NCBI RefSeq assembly: GCF_001441535.1
Contig: NZ_LMAU01000001.1
Span: 62,001-126,000, forward strand
DNA from: Tsuneonella troitsensis
GTDB lineage: Bacteria > Pseudomonadota > Alphaproteobacteria > Sphingomonadales > Sphingomonadaceae
Reading direction: 5' to 3'
Length of the DNA: 64,000 nucleotides
Shown: one piece after another, positions 54,759 through 63,187 of the stretch
Layout: every line of letters begins with the position of its first letter
Numbering within the stretch: position 1 is the first letter of the stretch
Translations under genes and position numbers: made by a program
The notes under the pieces: model-generated
The model's database searches: none
Told to the model about the DNA's origin: nothing
The model's input: the letters and a program-made list of their open reading frames with translations, nothing else

Positions 54759-55141
54759 AGAGAATCCTCGTTGTCGAGGACAACGACCTCAACCGCAAAC
54801 TGTTCTGCGACGTGCTGCGCGCCAACGGTTTCGAGGTCGAGCCGGTGGCCGACGGGGAGTTGGTGCTGAATGCCGCACGGGCGTTCGCGCCCGACCTCGT
54901 GATCATGGACATCCAGCTGCCCGGCGTGTCCGGGGTGGACCTGATCGCGGCAATGCGGCGCGACGCGATGCTGAACGACACCCCCGTCCTTGCCGTGACC
55001 GCCTATGCCGGTAAGGGTGACGAGGAGCGCATCCGCGATGCCGGGGCGACCGGCTACCTGTCGAAACCGGTGTCGATCGGCCCGTTCATGGCGGCGGTCA
55101 AAGGGCTCGTTCCAGGCCAGGGACCGGCACCCGCCGCTTGA
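54752..55141 (+). CDS. divK: Single-domain response regulator DivK
   Basis: A protein of about 129 residues, a receiver domain only: AKRILVVEDNDLNRKLFCDVL with the acidic pair, Asp in DLVIMDIQLPGVSGVDLI, Thr in AVTAYAGKGDEERI and Lys in YLSKPVSIG. The KGDEERIR and KPVSI/KPISV segments are specific to DivK. It controls the kinase activity of PleC/DivJ/DivL and hence CtrA phosphorylation. GTG 54752 gives the usual DivK N-terminus; GTG 54740 adds four residues. A pleD gene often follows but not here; ACP is next. Confidence 0.9.
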   Translation: MAKRILVVEDNDLNRKLFCDVLRANGFEVEPVADGELVLNAARAFAPDLVIMDIQLPGVSGVDLIAAMRRDAMLNDTPVLAVTAYAGKGDEERIRDAGATGYLSKPVSIGPFMAAVKGLVPGQGPAPAA

Positions 55142-55196
55142 CAAGCGCGCCTCCTGAACGCTTTCACCGCCGACGAACAACAGGACACCCCTTCCC

Positions 55197-55439
55197 ATGA
55201 CCCGCGATCAAGTCGACGCCCGCATCCGTGCCATCGCCGAGCCCTTCAACAAGAAGGGTGTGGAAATCGACGAGGACACGACGTTCGCCGGCGATCTGGA
55301 ATTCGACAGCCTGACGGTGATGGATTTCGTCGCCGCGATCGAGGACGAGTTCGACATCATCATCTCGATGAACCAGCAGGCCGAGATCGAGAGCTGGGGC
55401 GACCTGGTCGACACGGTCGCAAAAATGGCTTCGCAGTGA
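55197..55439 (+). CDS. Acyl carrier protein dedicated to sphingolipid synthesis
   Basis: A protein of 80 residues. The phosphopantetheine site Ser is in GDLEFDSLTVMDFVAAIEDEFDI. It differs from housekeeping AcpP, which has DSL followed by D/E-T-V-E-L. Its stop overlaps the start of the serine palmitoyltransferase gene (GTGA at 55436-55439). In Caulobacter and Sphingomonas an ACP beside spt supplies the acyl chain for this enzyme, so the same role is inferred here. Confidence 0.9.
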   Translation: MTRDQVDARIRAIAEPFNKKGVEIDEDTTFAGDLEFDSLTVMDFVAAIEDEFDIIISMNQQAEIESWGDLVDTVAKMASQ

Positions 55440-56692
55440 GCGAGGGCGTTTCCCAGCCGGACCAGCCGCAGGCGCTGGCGGGAGAAGGGCGCGACCTGTT
55501 CTCCAAGTTCGATCCGCTCATCGCGATGCGCGAAGGATTGCTGGCGGGCGGCCAGGAGGATCCGTTCAACCTGGTGATGGAGAAAGTCCTCTCCCCCACC
55601 CGCGCCATCTGCAACGGGCGGGACACGATCCTGCTCGGCACCTACAACTACATGGGCATGACGTTCGACGAAGACGTGATCGCCGCGGGCAAGCAGGCGC
55701 TCGACGAGTTCGGCAGCGGCACGACCGGAAGCCGAGTCCTCAACGGGACCTACCAGGGTCACAAGGAGTGCGAGGACGCCTTGCGCGAGTTCTACGCCAT
55801 GGATCACGCCATGGTGTTCTCGACCGGGTACCAGGCCAACCTCGGCATCATCAGCACGATCGCCGGCAAGGGCGATTACATCGTGCTCGACATCGACAGC
55901 CACGCCAGCATCTGGGACGGCTGCAAGCTGGGCGACGCCGAAGTCGTGCCGTTCAAGCACAACGACATCGAGGCGATGGACAAGCGGCTCGGCCGGATAC
56001 CCGAGGGCGCGGGCAAGCTCGTGATCCTCGAGGGCGTCTATTCGATGCTCGGCGACGTCGCCCCGCTCAAGGAGATGGTCGCGGTCGCCAAGAAGCACGG
56101 CGCGATGGTGCTGGTCGACGAGGCGCACTCGATGGGCTTCATCGGCGAGCACGGGCGCGGTGTCTGCGAAGCGGCGGGCGTGATCGACGACTGCGACTTC
56201 ATCATCGGCACCTTCTCCAAGAGCGTCGGCACGGTCGGCGGCTTCTGCGTCTCGAACCACCCGAAGTTCGAGATCATGCGGCTGGTCTGCCGCCCCTACG
56301 TGTTCACCGCCAGCCTCCCGCCGAGCGTGGTGGCGACCGCGGCGACATCGATCCGCAAGCTGATGCACGGCTCCAACAAGCGCGCGCACCTGTGGGAGAA
56401 TTCCAAGCGCCTCCACGGCGGGCTCAAGGCGCTCGGCTTCCAGCTCGGCACCGAGACGCCGCAGAGCGCGATCGTGGCGGTCATCATGCCCGACCTCGAA
56501 CGCGGCGCGATGATGTGGGAGGCGCTCCTCAAGGAAGGCCTCTACGTCAACCTCGCCCGCCCGCCGGCAACGCCCGCCAACATGACGCTGCTGCGCTGCT
56601 CGCTGTGCGCCGAACACTCGGCCGAGGAAGTCGAGACGGTACTCGGCATGTTCGAGCGCGCCGGCAAGGCGGTGGGGATCATCGAAGGCTAG
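55436..56692 (+). CDS. spt: Serine palmitoyltransferase
   Basis: A protein of 418 residues of the PLP-dependent alpha-oxoamine synthase family. It has TYNYMGMTFDEDVIAAGKQALDEFGSGTTGSRVLNGT, VLVDEAHSMGFIGEHGRG and the PLP-Lys in GTFSKSVGTVGGFCVSN. The NYMGM and SGTTGSR segments fit SPT better than KBL or AONS. It condenses serine with an acyl donor to 3-ketosphinganine, the committed step of the sphingolipids that replace much LPS in sphingomonads. Start codon GTG; coupled to the ACP gene. Confidence 0.95.
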   Translation: MSEGVSQPDQPQALAGEGRDLFSKFDPLIAMREGLLAGGQEDPFNLVMEKVLSPTRAICNGRDTILLGTYNYMGMTFDEDVIAAGKQALDEFGSGTTGSRVLNGTYQGHKECEDALREFYAMDHAMVFSTGYQANLGIISTIAGKGDYIVLDIDSHASIWDGCKLGDAEVVPFKHNDIEAMDKRLGRIPEGAGKLVILEGVYSMLGDVAPLKEMVAVAKKHGAMVLVDEAHSMGFIGEHGRGVCEAAGVIDDCDFIIGTFSKSVGTVGGFCVSNHPKFEIMRLVCRPYVFTASLPPSVVATAATSIRKLMHGSNKRAHLWENSKRLHGGLKALGFQLGTETPQSAIVAVIMPDLERGAMMWEALLKEGLYVNLARPPATPANMTLLRCSLCAEHSAEEVETVLGMFERAGKAVGIIEG

Positions 56693-57087
56693 GCTGAGGC
56701 GGGGAGCGTGCGCCGGGCGCGGTGCCGACAAATGCGGGGCAACCCGCCGAGGCTGCAAAGACGGTGGAGGATGCGCGAAGCACCCCCACCGCCGCGCCCG
56801 AAGGGGGGCGGCTCGTAGCGGCCGCCGCTCCTCCAACTGGTCACGCGACCGCGATCGCGGTTCGGCGCTAATGGGCGACACCGCGGGCAGCCCGTCGAGG
56901 GCCGCCGCAGCGGGTTCTGGATCCGAAGATGTTCTGGCGGCGGGCTCAGCCCCCGGGCGGGGCGAGTGGCGACGGCCGACGCGATGTGTGCTGCTCGATT
57001 CGCGCGCCGTATATAAGATTTTTCTTGATTAGCAAACGCTAATGCAAAGTGCCTGATTCGGCTATGCTTTCGCGAGCGACAATCGCG
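56693..57087. other. 395-bp structured, gene-free region after spt
   Basis: No supported gene. From 56714 to 56800 the sequence can fold with an outer 9-bp stem (56714-56722 with 56792-56800). This encloses a perfect GCGGG-GCAA-CCCGC hairpin (56734-56747) and a GGTGG/CCACC hairpin (56763-56790). Further GC inverted repeats follow, including CCGCGATCGCGG at about 56849-56860. The right end is AT-rich (57009-57048) and contains ATTAGC-AAAC-GCTAAT (57028-57043). No hallmark of RNase P RNA, tmRNA or SRP RNA was seen on either strand. Confidence 0.55.
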
Positions 57088-57738
57088 TCAGGCGCGCTCC
57101 ACCAGCGTTGCCTGCGAGCACTTGTCGGTGGCCGCATCGTCGCCGTCGGACAGATAGGCCAGCGCGACGAAGCCGCCGACCAGCAGTACCGCGAAGATCG
57201 TGGTGAGCGTGCCCAGGTACTTGTCGATCATCCGCTTGATCGGCGCGCCGAACACGCGGAAGAGGATACCGACCGTCATGAAGATCAGCGCGCGCCCGGC
57301 GATGCTGGCCAGGATGAACGGCACCAGCGCCATCTCGATGAAGCCGGCGGTGATGGTGAGCAGCTTGAACGGAACCGGCGTCGCCCCGGCCAGGAAGATC
57401 ACCTCCCAGTCGCGCTCGCGCAGGTGGCACGCGGCCACCGGGAAAGCTTCGGTGAGGCCCAGCATCCCGAGCATCGCCTGCCCCACGGTGTCGTAGAGCA
57501 GGTATCCGATCGCGTAGCCGAACAGGCCGCCCGCGACCGAGGCGATCGTCGCCACCGCGGCGAAGCGGATCGCCTTCTTCGGTTCGGCCAGGCACATCAG
57601 GCCCAGCAGCGGATGCGGCGGGATCGGGAAGAAGCTCGCTTCGATGAAGCTGATGAACGCGAGCCAGCCCACGGCGTGCGGGTGCGCGGCCTTGTCCATC
57701 GTCCAGTCGTAGAGCGCGCGCAGGGGTCTCATCACCAT
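57088..57738 (-). CDS. DedA/VTT-domain membrane protein, YqaA-like
   Basis: A protein of 216 residues with four to five hydrophobic segments. The VTT (SNARE-associated) core is visible as FISFIEASFFPIPPHPLLGLM and VIFLAGATPVPFKLLTITAGF, with the F-x-P-I-P and G-x-T-P-x-P-x-K motifs of the family, which has recently been linked to lipid scrambling or transport. It is a single gene. Two ATGs at the start (57738 and 57732) are both possible. The 3' end faces the structured region. Confidence 0.88.
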   Translation of the reverse strand: MVMRPLRALYDWTMDKAAHPHAVGWLAFISFIEASFFPIPPHPLLGLMCLAEPKKAIRFAAVATIASVAGGLFGYAIGYLLYDTVGQAMLGMLGLTEAFPVAACHLRERDWEVIFLAGATPVPFKLLTITAGFIEMALVPFILASIAGRALIFMTVGILFRVFGAPIKRMIDKYLGTLTTIFAVLLVGGFVALAYLSDGDDAATDKCSQATLVERA

Positions 57739-57980
57739 GATGCGGCGCGCGTTAGGCGGGCAGGCCCGGATAGGCAAGCAGCCGTTTATAACCTATTTGG
57801 CACTGAGCGGCGTGCTCGCCGCGCCGCCCGGAGCCCTCGCCCCCGAATTTGAGCAGTCGCTGCGGCGGCTGACCGCGCCCAACGGCGCTCAGGCTTATCT
57901 GTATTCGGCGGAAGAGCCCGAAACCTTGCGCGGCCCGCAGCACAGTCACACTCGCAGGTCAGGCACAGAAGGAATTCTTC

Positions 57981-58352
57981 GTGAATGCCGCTATCTCGCG
58001 GGCCGATGTCCTGTTGCGCCCCCTCATCGAGGCGGAGGTCACAAATCCACCGGAAGATCCCGTAGAGGGTTACTGCTGGCTCATCGCGGCGGATGCCACA
58101 GGAGAATGCGCCGAAATGCAGGGCAAGCTGGCGTATCGCCAGGCGGGCGAATGGCGGTTTGCAGAGCCTAGCGTCGGCATGCGCGTGTATGACCGGTCGA
58201 AAGGACAGTTCCTCATTTACCACACCGGGTGGACCTGCGCCGATCCCGTGGAAGAGCCGCAGGGCGGTTCCGTAGTGGATACCGAAGCGCGCATAGCGAT
58301 CGGCCTCATGCTGGAGGCCTTGAAGGGCCAAGGGATTCTCCCGCAAATTTGA
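57981..58352 (+). CDS. DUF2793 domain protein, apparently lacking its normal N-terminus
   Basis: A protein of 123 residues from a GTG. The body matches DUF2793, found in prophages and gene-transfer-agent-like loci (NAAISRADVLLRPLIEAEV, EGYCWLIAADATGEC, GEWRFAEPSVGMRVYDR). The reading frame continues upstream with GQAQKEFF, the family's hallmark start segment, to a stop at about 57868-57870. However, it contains no ATG, GTG or TTG before 57981. The gene is thus either 5'-truncated, frameshifted or started at a rare codon. No other phage or GTA gene is nearby. Confidence 0.7.
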   Translation: MNAAISRADVLLRPLIEAEVTNPPEDPVEGYCWLIAADATGECAEMQGKLAYRQAGEWRFAEPSVGMRVYDRSKGQFLIYHTGWTCADPVEEPQGGSVVDTEARIAIGLMLEALKGQGILPQI

Positions 58353-58470
58353 CGGGAACCGCGCCACCGAAACTACGTTTAGGCCGCACAAGGAGGGCTT
58401 CAGCGCCAGATTATTCCGGACAGGCACCCAAACCGATGCTTATCTGCAACAGTTCGGTGCTAAAGCCTGC

Positions 58471-58498
58471 TTGCCACCCATGTGGGGAAAAGTTAGAA
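58471..58498 (+). promoter_or_regulatory. Possible promoter of the OmpA-family gene
   Basis: TTGCCA (58471-58476), a 16-bp spacer and TTAGAA (58493-58498) lie 47 bp before the start codon, and a strong Shine-Dalgarno AAGGGGAA follows just ahead of the ATG. A weak prediction by consensus only. Confidence 0.35.
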
Positions 58499-58545
58499 AA
58501 TGATCCGCTCGATGGCTCAAATTCGCTAAAAAGGGGAATACTATA

Positions 58546-59697
58546 ATGCGGAAACTCGTCATTGGCATGGCGCTGGCATCGACTGCCATCGCTTCGCCCT
58601 CTCTCGCCCGCGACGGCGCATGGTATGTCGAATTGAACGGCGGACCGATGATCGTCGAAGACATCGAATTCGATGTCGGCGCAATCGATAACGCCGTGAC
58701 TGTCGACACCAAGAAGGGTTACGACTTCGGTGGCATCGTAGGTTACGACTTCGGCTTCATCCGCCTCGAAGCGGAAGGCAGCTATCGCTCGGCCGATATC
58801 GACACGCTGTCCTCGGCGACTGCTCTTCTTCCCACCAGTGCGGTAGGGGACGTTTCGGGAACCTACACTGCCGGTGGCGACGCCAACGTGCTGAGCTTCA
58901 TGCTCAATGCGATGGCCGACTTCGGTCCCGACGACGGCCTGCAGGGCTTCGTCGGCGGTGGTGTCGGCGTTGCCCGCACGAAGATCGACGGCGCGACCGT
59001 CGACCTTTCGAGCCCCGGCTTCCTCGACGATTCGGACACTGGCTTCGCGTGGCAGCTGCTCGCAGGTGTTCGCGCTCCGCTGACCGAGACGATCGACGTC
59101 GGCCTGAAGTATCGCTTCTTCAACACCGCAACCAACGACTTCGTCGATGCGCGCGGTCGCGACGTAAGCGGCAAGTGGCGTTCGCACTCGCTGCTCGGCA
59201 CCATCGGGTTCAACTTCGGTGGCGCACCTGCCCCGATGCAGACCTGCTGGGACGGCACGCAGCTTCCGATGGACGCAACCTGCCCCGCTCGGCCGGTTCC
59301 GCCCCCGCCGCCGCCCCCGCCGCCGCCGGTCGTTACCGCTCCGGTCTGCAACAAGGGCCCGTACATCGTGTTCTTCGAGTGGGACCGTTCGGACATCACT
59401 CCGGAAGCAGCGACGATCCTGAACAACGCCGTGTCGGCTTATGCCAACTGCGGCAGCGCAGCGGTCATGCTGGCCGGTCACGCCGACCGTTCGGGTGCGA
59501 CCACGTACAACGTGGGCCTCTCGCAGCGTCGTGCCGATGCGGTACGTTCGTACATGTCGGCTCGTGGCGTTCCGGACACCCGGATCTCCAGCGAAGCGTT
59601 CGGCGAATCGCAGCCGCGCGTTCCGACCGCCGATGGCGTGCGCGAGCTCCAGAACCGCCGGGTGGAAATCACCTACGGTCCGGGTTCGGGCATGTAA
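58546..59697 (+). CDS. OmpA family outer-membrane protein
   Basis: A protein of 383 residues. The signal peptide MRKLVIGMALASTAIASPSLA is followed by an eight-strand beta-barrel of about 200 residues (WYVELNGGPMIVEDIEF to LGTIGFNFGG). A linker contains a run of ten prolines near residue 245-256. The OmpA-like peptidoglycan-binding domain has NAVSAYANCGSAAVMLAGHADRSGATTYNVGLSQRRADAV and NRRVEITYG. It anchors the outer membrane to the cell wall. Strong ribosome site and its own terminator suggest high expression. Confidence 0.95.
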   Translation: MRKLVIGMALASTAIASPSLARDGAWYVELNGGPMIVEDIEFDVGAIDNAVTVDTKKGYDFGGIVGYDFGFIRLEAEGSYRSADIDTLSSATALLPTSAVGDVSGTYTAGGDANVLSFMLNAMADFGPDDGLQGFVGGGVGVARTKIDGATVDLSSPGFLDDSDTGFAWQLLAGVRAPLTETIDVGLKYRFFNTATNDFVDARGRDVSGKWRSHSLLGTIGFNFGGAPAPMQTCWDGTQLPMDATCPARPVPPPPPPPPPPVVTAPVCNKGPYIVFFEWDRSDITPEAATILNNAVSAYANCGSAAVMLAGHADRSGATTYNVGLSQRRADAVRSYMSARGVPDTRISSEAFGESQPRVPTADGVRELQNRRVEITYGPGSGM

Positions 59698-59725
59698 TCT
59701 TCGGCATCAGTCGAAAAATGGAACG

Positions 59726-59757
59726 GGGGCCGGAGAAATCCGGCCCCTTTTTCGTTT
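59726..59757 (+). terminator. Rho-independent terminator of the OmpA-family gene
   Basis: A 9-bp stem (59726-59734 with 59739-59747) and GAAA tetraloop are followed by TTTTTCGTTT, 28 bp after the stop. The sodC start codon lies 32 bp beyond. Confidence 0.95.
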
Positions 59758-59788
59758 GATGCTTCGAACCCATCAAACGGAGAACGAG

Positions 59789-60319
59789 ATGAACGCCCTA
59801 CATCGCCTGTTGATCGTGACTGCTGCCCTGCCCGTCGGCGCGTGCAGTACCATCGCAGATCTGCCGAACGAACGGATCGGCGGCGCAACCCTTTCGCTGG
59901 CCAACGGTATGCCTGCCGGTACAGTCCAGCTGGTCGCGAACGGAAGCACGGTCAGCCTTGTCGCGGCGGTTACCGGCATATCTCCGGGGCCACACGGTTT
60001 CCATCTGCATGCCGTCGGAAGTTGCCAGGCGCCCGATTTCACTTCGGCAGGCGGGCACCTGAATCCGCTTTCACGCGAGCACGGGACGGCCAACCCCGAC
60101 GGGCGCCATGTCGGCGACCTGCCCAATATCACGGTCCAGCCTTCCGGCACCGGCTCGCTGACAGCCGAACTTCCCGGCACACGCGCTCAGGTCGAGGAAT
60201 GGGTGTTCGATACCGACGGGACCGCGGTCGTCGTCCACGCGAACGCCGACGATTATCGGACCGATCCGACCGGCAATGCCGGTGGCCGGATAGCCTGCGG
60301 AATTATCAAGCGGTCTTGA
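59789..60319 (+). CDS. sodC: Cu/Zn superoxide dismutase, lipoprotein type
   Basis: A protein of 176 residues. The signal MNALHRLLIVTAALPVGAC has a lipobox-like VGAC. Copper and zinc ligands are visible in GPHGFHLHAVGSC, SAGGHLNPLSREHG (with the HLNP ligand pair), DGRHVGDLPN and VVVHANADDY, and the disulphide partners are in GSC and GGRIACGII. It removes superoxide in the periplasm. An in-frame extension into the OmpA-family gene is rejected. Its 3' end overlaps the convergent MFS gene by 14 bp. Confidence 0.95.
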   Translation: MNALHRLLIVTAALPVGACSTIADLPNERIGGATLSLANGMPAGTVQLVANGSTVSLVAAVTGISPGPHGFHLHAVGSCQAPDFTSAGGHLNPLSREHGTANPDGRHVGDLPNITVQPSGTGSLTAELPGTRAQVEEWVFDTDGTAVVVHANADDYRTDPTGNAGGRIACGIIKRS

Positions 60320-61919
60320 GCGCACCCTCGCCTGCCGCCTCTGCGCGCGCGAGAAGCGACGCGGAGGCGGCAGGGACGAGCCGGATCGCCGCGATCAGAC
60401 AGGCGAGACCGATGGGAACGGCCCACAGGGTCGAGCGGACCCCGAGTGAAATGTCCCCTCCGTTCGATGCCGAGACCCATCCCGCCAGGAACGGTCCAAG
60501 TGCCAGCCCGACGAGGGTTGTTGCCAGGAAGAACGTGGCGGTCGCCACACCGCGCATCCTCGGCAACACCAGCGACTGGCTCGTGGCCGCCGCCGCACCC
60601 AGCGCGCTCGCCGCGAGGAACTGGCCCAAGGCCGCGCAAACATAGAAAACTGTCTCGGACTGGGTGGTGAAGGTGATCCAAATCACCGGAACCGGTGCAA
60701 CCAGGCCGAACAGCACGACGAAGAGTCGTCCTGCGGCGAAGCGCACGAAGAGCCAGTCCGCCAGCCGCCCCCCGGCGATTACGCCCAGGAAGCCTGCAAC
60801 AGCAGCGGGTGCGCCTACCAGCCAACCGATCTGCGTCTTCGGGATCGAGAATGCGATCTCACCGTATGGAGCCGCGAAAAACGAGGCCGCGTAGGAAACG
60901 AAAGACACCATGCCATAGCCCAGGATAGTCATCAGGAACGCCGGCGATCCCCAGGTAAGGCGGAAACTGGGAAGATCGCGGGCGCGTTGTCCGCAGGCCC
61001 AACTGAACACCGCATAATAGCCCACCCCAAGAAACAGCCACTGATCCGACACCGATCGGATGAAATTGCCTTCTCCGGCCGGAACCAGCGCAGTCATCGC
61101 CACAGCAGCGCCTGCAAATCCGATCGCCGCGAGGATATTGAGCAATAGCGCGCCCACACCGCGCCGCAGCGCCCCGATCAGAGTGAACGGCGGAATGATC
61201 TGCAGGAGCTCGTCGAAAAATCCACGAAACGGTGCGGGGTCGCGCGGCGTCGGGATGCCGTCGATCGCGCCACGAACGGGTTCGCGAAGCGTCAGGACCC
61301 AGACCGCCAGCAGCAGGCCCGGCAATCCGACGGCAATGAAGGCAGCCTGCCATCCCGCCAGGCCCAGCGGTCCGCCACCGGGATAGGCCTCGTTCCATCC
61401 CTCCACGATCAGGCCGCCGATCAGCAGCGAAACGCCGCCGCCGATGTAGAGGCCCGACGAGTAGATCGCGAGCGCGGTTGCCCGAAGACGTGCGGGAAAC
61501 CAGTCGGAAATGAGCGAGTATGCCGACGGACCCGCCGTAGCCTCGCCCACGCCCACGCCGATCCGCGCGCCGGTGAGCATGGTGCCGTTCTTGGCGAAGC
61601 CCGACACCGCAGTCATCAGAGACCACAGGGCGAGACCGATGGTCATCAGGCGAACCCGGTGCCAGCTATCGGCGAGCTTCCCCAGCGGAATACCGAACAG
61701 CGCGTAGAAAATCGCGAAGGCGGTGCCGTACAGGAAGCCGAGAAACGCATCGTCGACCTTCAGGTCGGCTTTGATGTCGTTGGCCAAGATCGAGAGGATC
61801 TGCCGGTCGACGAAATTGAGCACATACACCAGCACCAGGACGCCCAGTGCGTACCAGCTGTAGGCCGGGACTTCCGCATCGTCCGGCACGCCCACAGCGG
61901 CCCCAGTGTTTTCGCTCAA
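60306..61919 (-). CDS. MFS transporter, spinster-like
   Basis: A protein of 537 residues with about 12 membrane helices. VLVLVYVLNFVDRQILSILANDIKADLKVDDAFLGFLYG and the GARIGVGVGEATAGPSAYSLISDWFPARLRATALAIYSSG block are typical of the spinster/sugar-porter-like branch common in sphingomonads. The substrate is unknown; relatives are often near aromatic or lipid catabolic genes, which is not so here. The start overlaps queC by 4 bp and the end overlaps sodC by 14 bp. Confidence 0.88.
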   Translation of the reverse strand: MSENTGAAVGVPDDAEVPAYSWYALGVLVLVYVLNFVDRQILSILANDIKADLKVDDAFLGFLYGTAFAIFYALFGIPLGKLADSWHRVRLMTIGLALWSLMTAVSGFAKNGTMLTGARIGVGVGEATAGPSAYSLISDWFPARLRATALAIYSSGLYIGGGVSLLIGGLIVEGWNEAYPGGGPLGLAGWQAAFIAVGLPGLLLAVWVLTLREPVRGAIDGIPTPRDPAPFRGFFDELLQIIPPFTLIGALRRGVGALLLNILAAIGFAGAAVAMTALVPAGEGNFIRSVSDQWLFLGVGYYAVFSWACGQRARDLPSFRLTWGSPAFLMTILGYGMVSFVSYAASFFAAPYGEIAFSIPKTQIGWLVGAPAAVAGFLGVIAGGRLADWLFVRFAAGRLFVVLFGLVAPVPVIWITFTTQSETVFYVCAALGQFLAASALGAAAATSQSLVLPRMRGVATATFFLATTLVGLALGPFLAGWVSASNGGDISLGVRSTLWAVPIGLACLIAAIRLVPAASASLLARAEAAGEGALKTA

Positions 61920-62629
61920 AAACCCTCTCCCAAGTTGTTCGGTCGGTCGCCGAAGTAGGCGACCCTATCCGTCAATCCCGCGTCCGCGAAGCCCTTTCGA
62001 CGCAAGCGGCAACTGTCGCAATGTCCGCACGCCGAACCATCGGGCGCCGGATCGTAACACGACCAGCTCCAGGCGGAATCGAGGCCCAGCCGCGCCGATT
62101 CGCGCGCAATATCGGCCTTGGTCATATGCTGGAGCGGCGCATGGATTGTGAAGGCATGGCCTTCTGCACCGGCTTTCGTGCCCAGCCGTGCCGTCTCGGC
62201 AAAGCTGGCGATGAACTCGGGGCGGCAGTCGGGATAGCCCGAATAATCGAGCGCATTCACCCCGATGAAAATGTCACGCGCGCCGGAGCTTTCGGCAAAG
62301 GCGGCGGTAAGCGCGAGAAACACGAGATTGCGCGCCGGCACATATGTCACCGGAATGTCGTCGCCGACACCGCCCTTGGGGACGGCAATGTCGTCGGTAA
62401 GCGCGGAGCCGCCGAAGCGCCTCAGGTCGAGCGGCAGCACGACATGCCGCTCCGCACCGAGACGGCTTGCGATGTCGCGAGCGCAGTCGAGCTCGCGAAC
62501 GTGGCGCTGCCCATAGTCGATCGACAACGCGTGAATGATGAAGCCCTGTTCCCGCGCGATAGCGGCGGAAACCATCGAATCGAGGCCACCCGAAAGCAGG
62601 ACCACGGCGATAGGGTGATCAGCGGACAT
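61916..62629 (-). CDS. queC: 7-cyano-7-deazaguanine synthase
   Basis: A protein of 237 residues. PP-loop ATP-binding VVLLSGGLDSMVSAAIA is at the start, and the zinc-binding cluster CYDPAPDGSACGHCDSCRLRRKGF with four Cys is near the C-terminus. It makes preQ0, the precursor of queuosine in tRNA. gluQRS at 45 kb acts on the finished queuosine. Downstream MFS is coupled by a 4-bp overlap, which is probably a transcriptional convenience. Confidence 0.95.
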   Translation of the reverse strand: MSADHPIAVVLLSGGLDSMVSAAIAREQGFIIHALSIDYGQRHVRELDCARDIASRLGAERHVVLPLDLRRFGGSALTDDIAVPKGGVGDDIPVTYVPARNLVFLALTAAFAESSGARDIFIGVNALDYSGYPDCRPEFIASFAETARLGTKAGAEGHAFTIHAPLQHMTKADIARESARLGLDSAWSWSCYDPAPDGSACGHCDSCRLRRKGFADAGLTDRVAYFGDRPNNLGEGF

Positions 62630-62673
62630 GGCGCCCCGCTAGGCGGTCGCAAAGGCGTGGGCAACCGCCGTTT

Positions 62674-63090
62674 CTAGCGGCAAGGCCCCAGTCGCCGCGC
62701 CTCGGCGGTAAAAGCGAACGGCAGGCCGGCTGCGATACCCTGGCTGTCGATCTGAACGAGGCTCGCGCTCTCGCGGCGGATGTTCGTCCGCCCGTAGCCG
62801 TTCCCCTTGCAGGTGTATTGCACGGTCACTTCGCTCGCGCCGTCATCGACGATGAAACGACTGCAAGCCGGACCGGAATGCTGGAGCTGGATCAACTCGG
62901 TGCCCGAGCGGAGGCACATCCGGCGGCTCTCTCGCCCGTCACGGAACCGTATTTCCCACTGGCCGTCCTCGAGCGCACTCAGCATCGCCAGCGAAGGCGC
63001 TTGGGCGGCCGCGGGGGTGAGCAATCCGGTCGCGTACATGCCGGCCGCGATCGCGAATGATCGCGCCGCGGCCACAATCGCCAGTCGCAT
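62674..63090 (-). CDS. Exported protein of unknown function, DUF3617-like
   Basis: A protein of 138 residues with a signal peptide (MRLAIVAAARSFAIAAGMYATGLLTPAAAQ). The mature part LEDGQWEIRFRDGRESRRMCLRSGTELIQLQHSGPACSRFIVDDGASEVTVQYTCKG resembles the compact, disulphide-bonded DUF3617 fold (W-E pair, CxG and three to four Cys). The family's function is unknown. The start at 63090 is chosen for the signal peptide; a longer frame to 63174 exists. Confidence 0.75.
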   Translation of the reverse strand: MRLAIVAAARSFAIAAGMYATGLLTPAAAQAPSLAMLSALEDGQWEIRFRDGRESRRMCLRSGTELIQLQHSGPACSRFIVDDGASEVTVQYTCKGNGYGRTNIRRESASLVQIDSQGIAAGLPFAFTAEARRLGPCR

Positions 63091-63187
63091 TGAAACAAAC
63101 TCCACCTGCGCCCGCGAATTACCGTCAGAACGCGCTTTTAGCAGAAACCGCGCCGCCGATAAAGTGTTCCTCACGCGCGACGGAGCG

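Noticed and set aside
56693-57087. RNase P RNA, tmRNA or SRP RNA in the gap after spt
   Set aside because: The RNase P AGGAAAGTCC core, the tmRNA tag reading frame and the SRP RNA GGAAGCAGC loop were searched for by eye on both strands and not found.
59300-59335. Proline-codon run in the OmpA-family gene as a repeat element or frameshift hotspot
   Set aside because: It encodes a normal flexible linker between the barrel and the peptidoglycan-binding domain.
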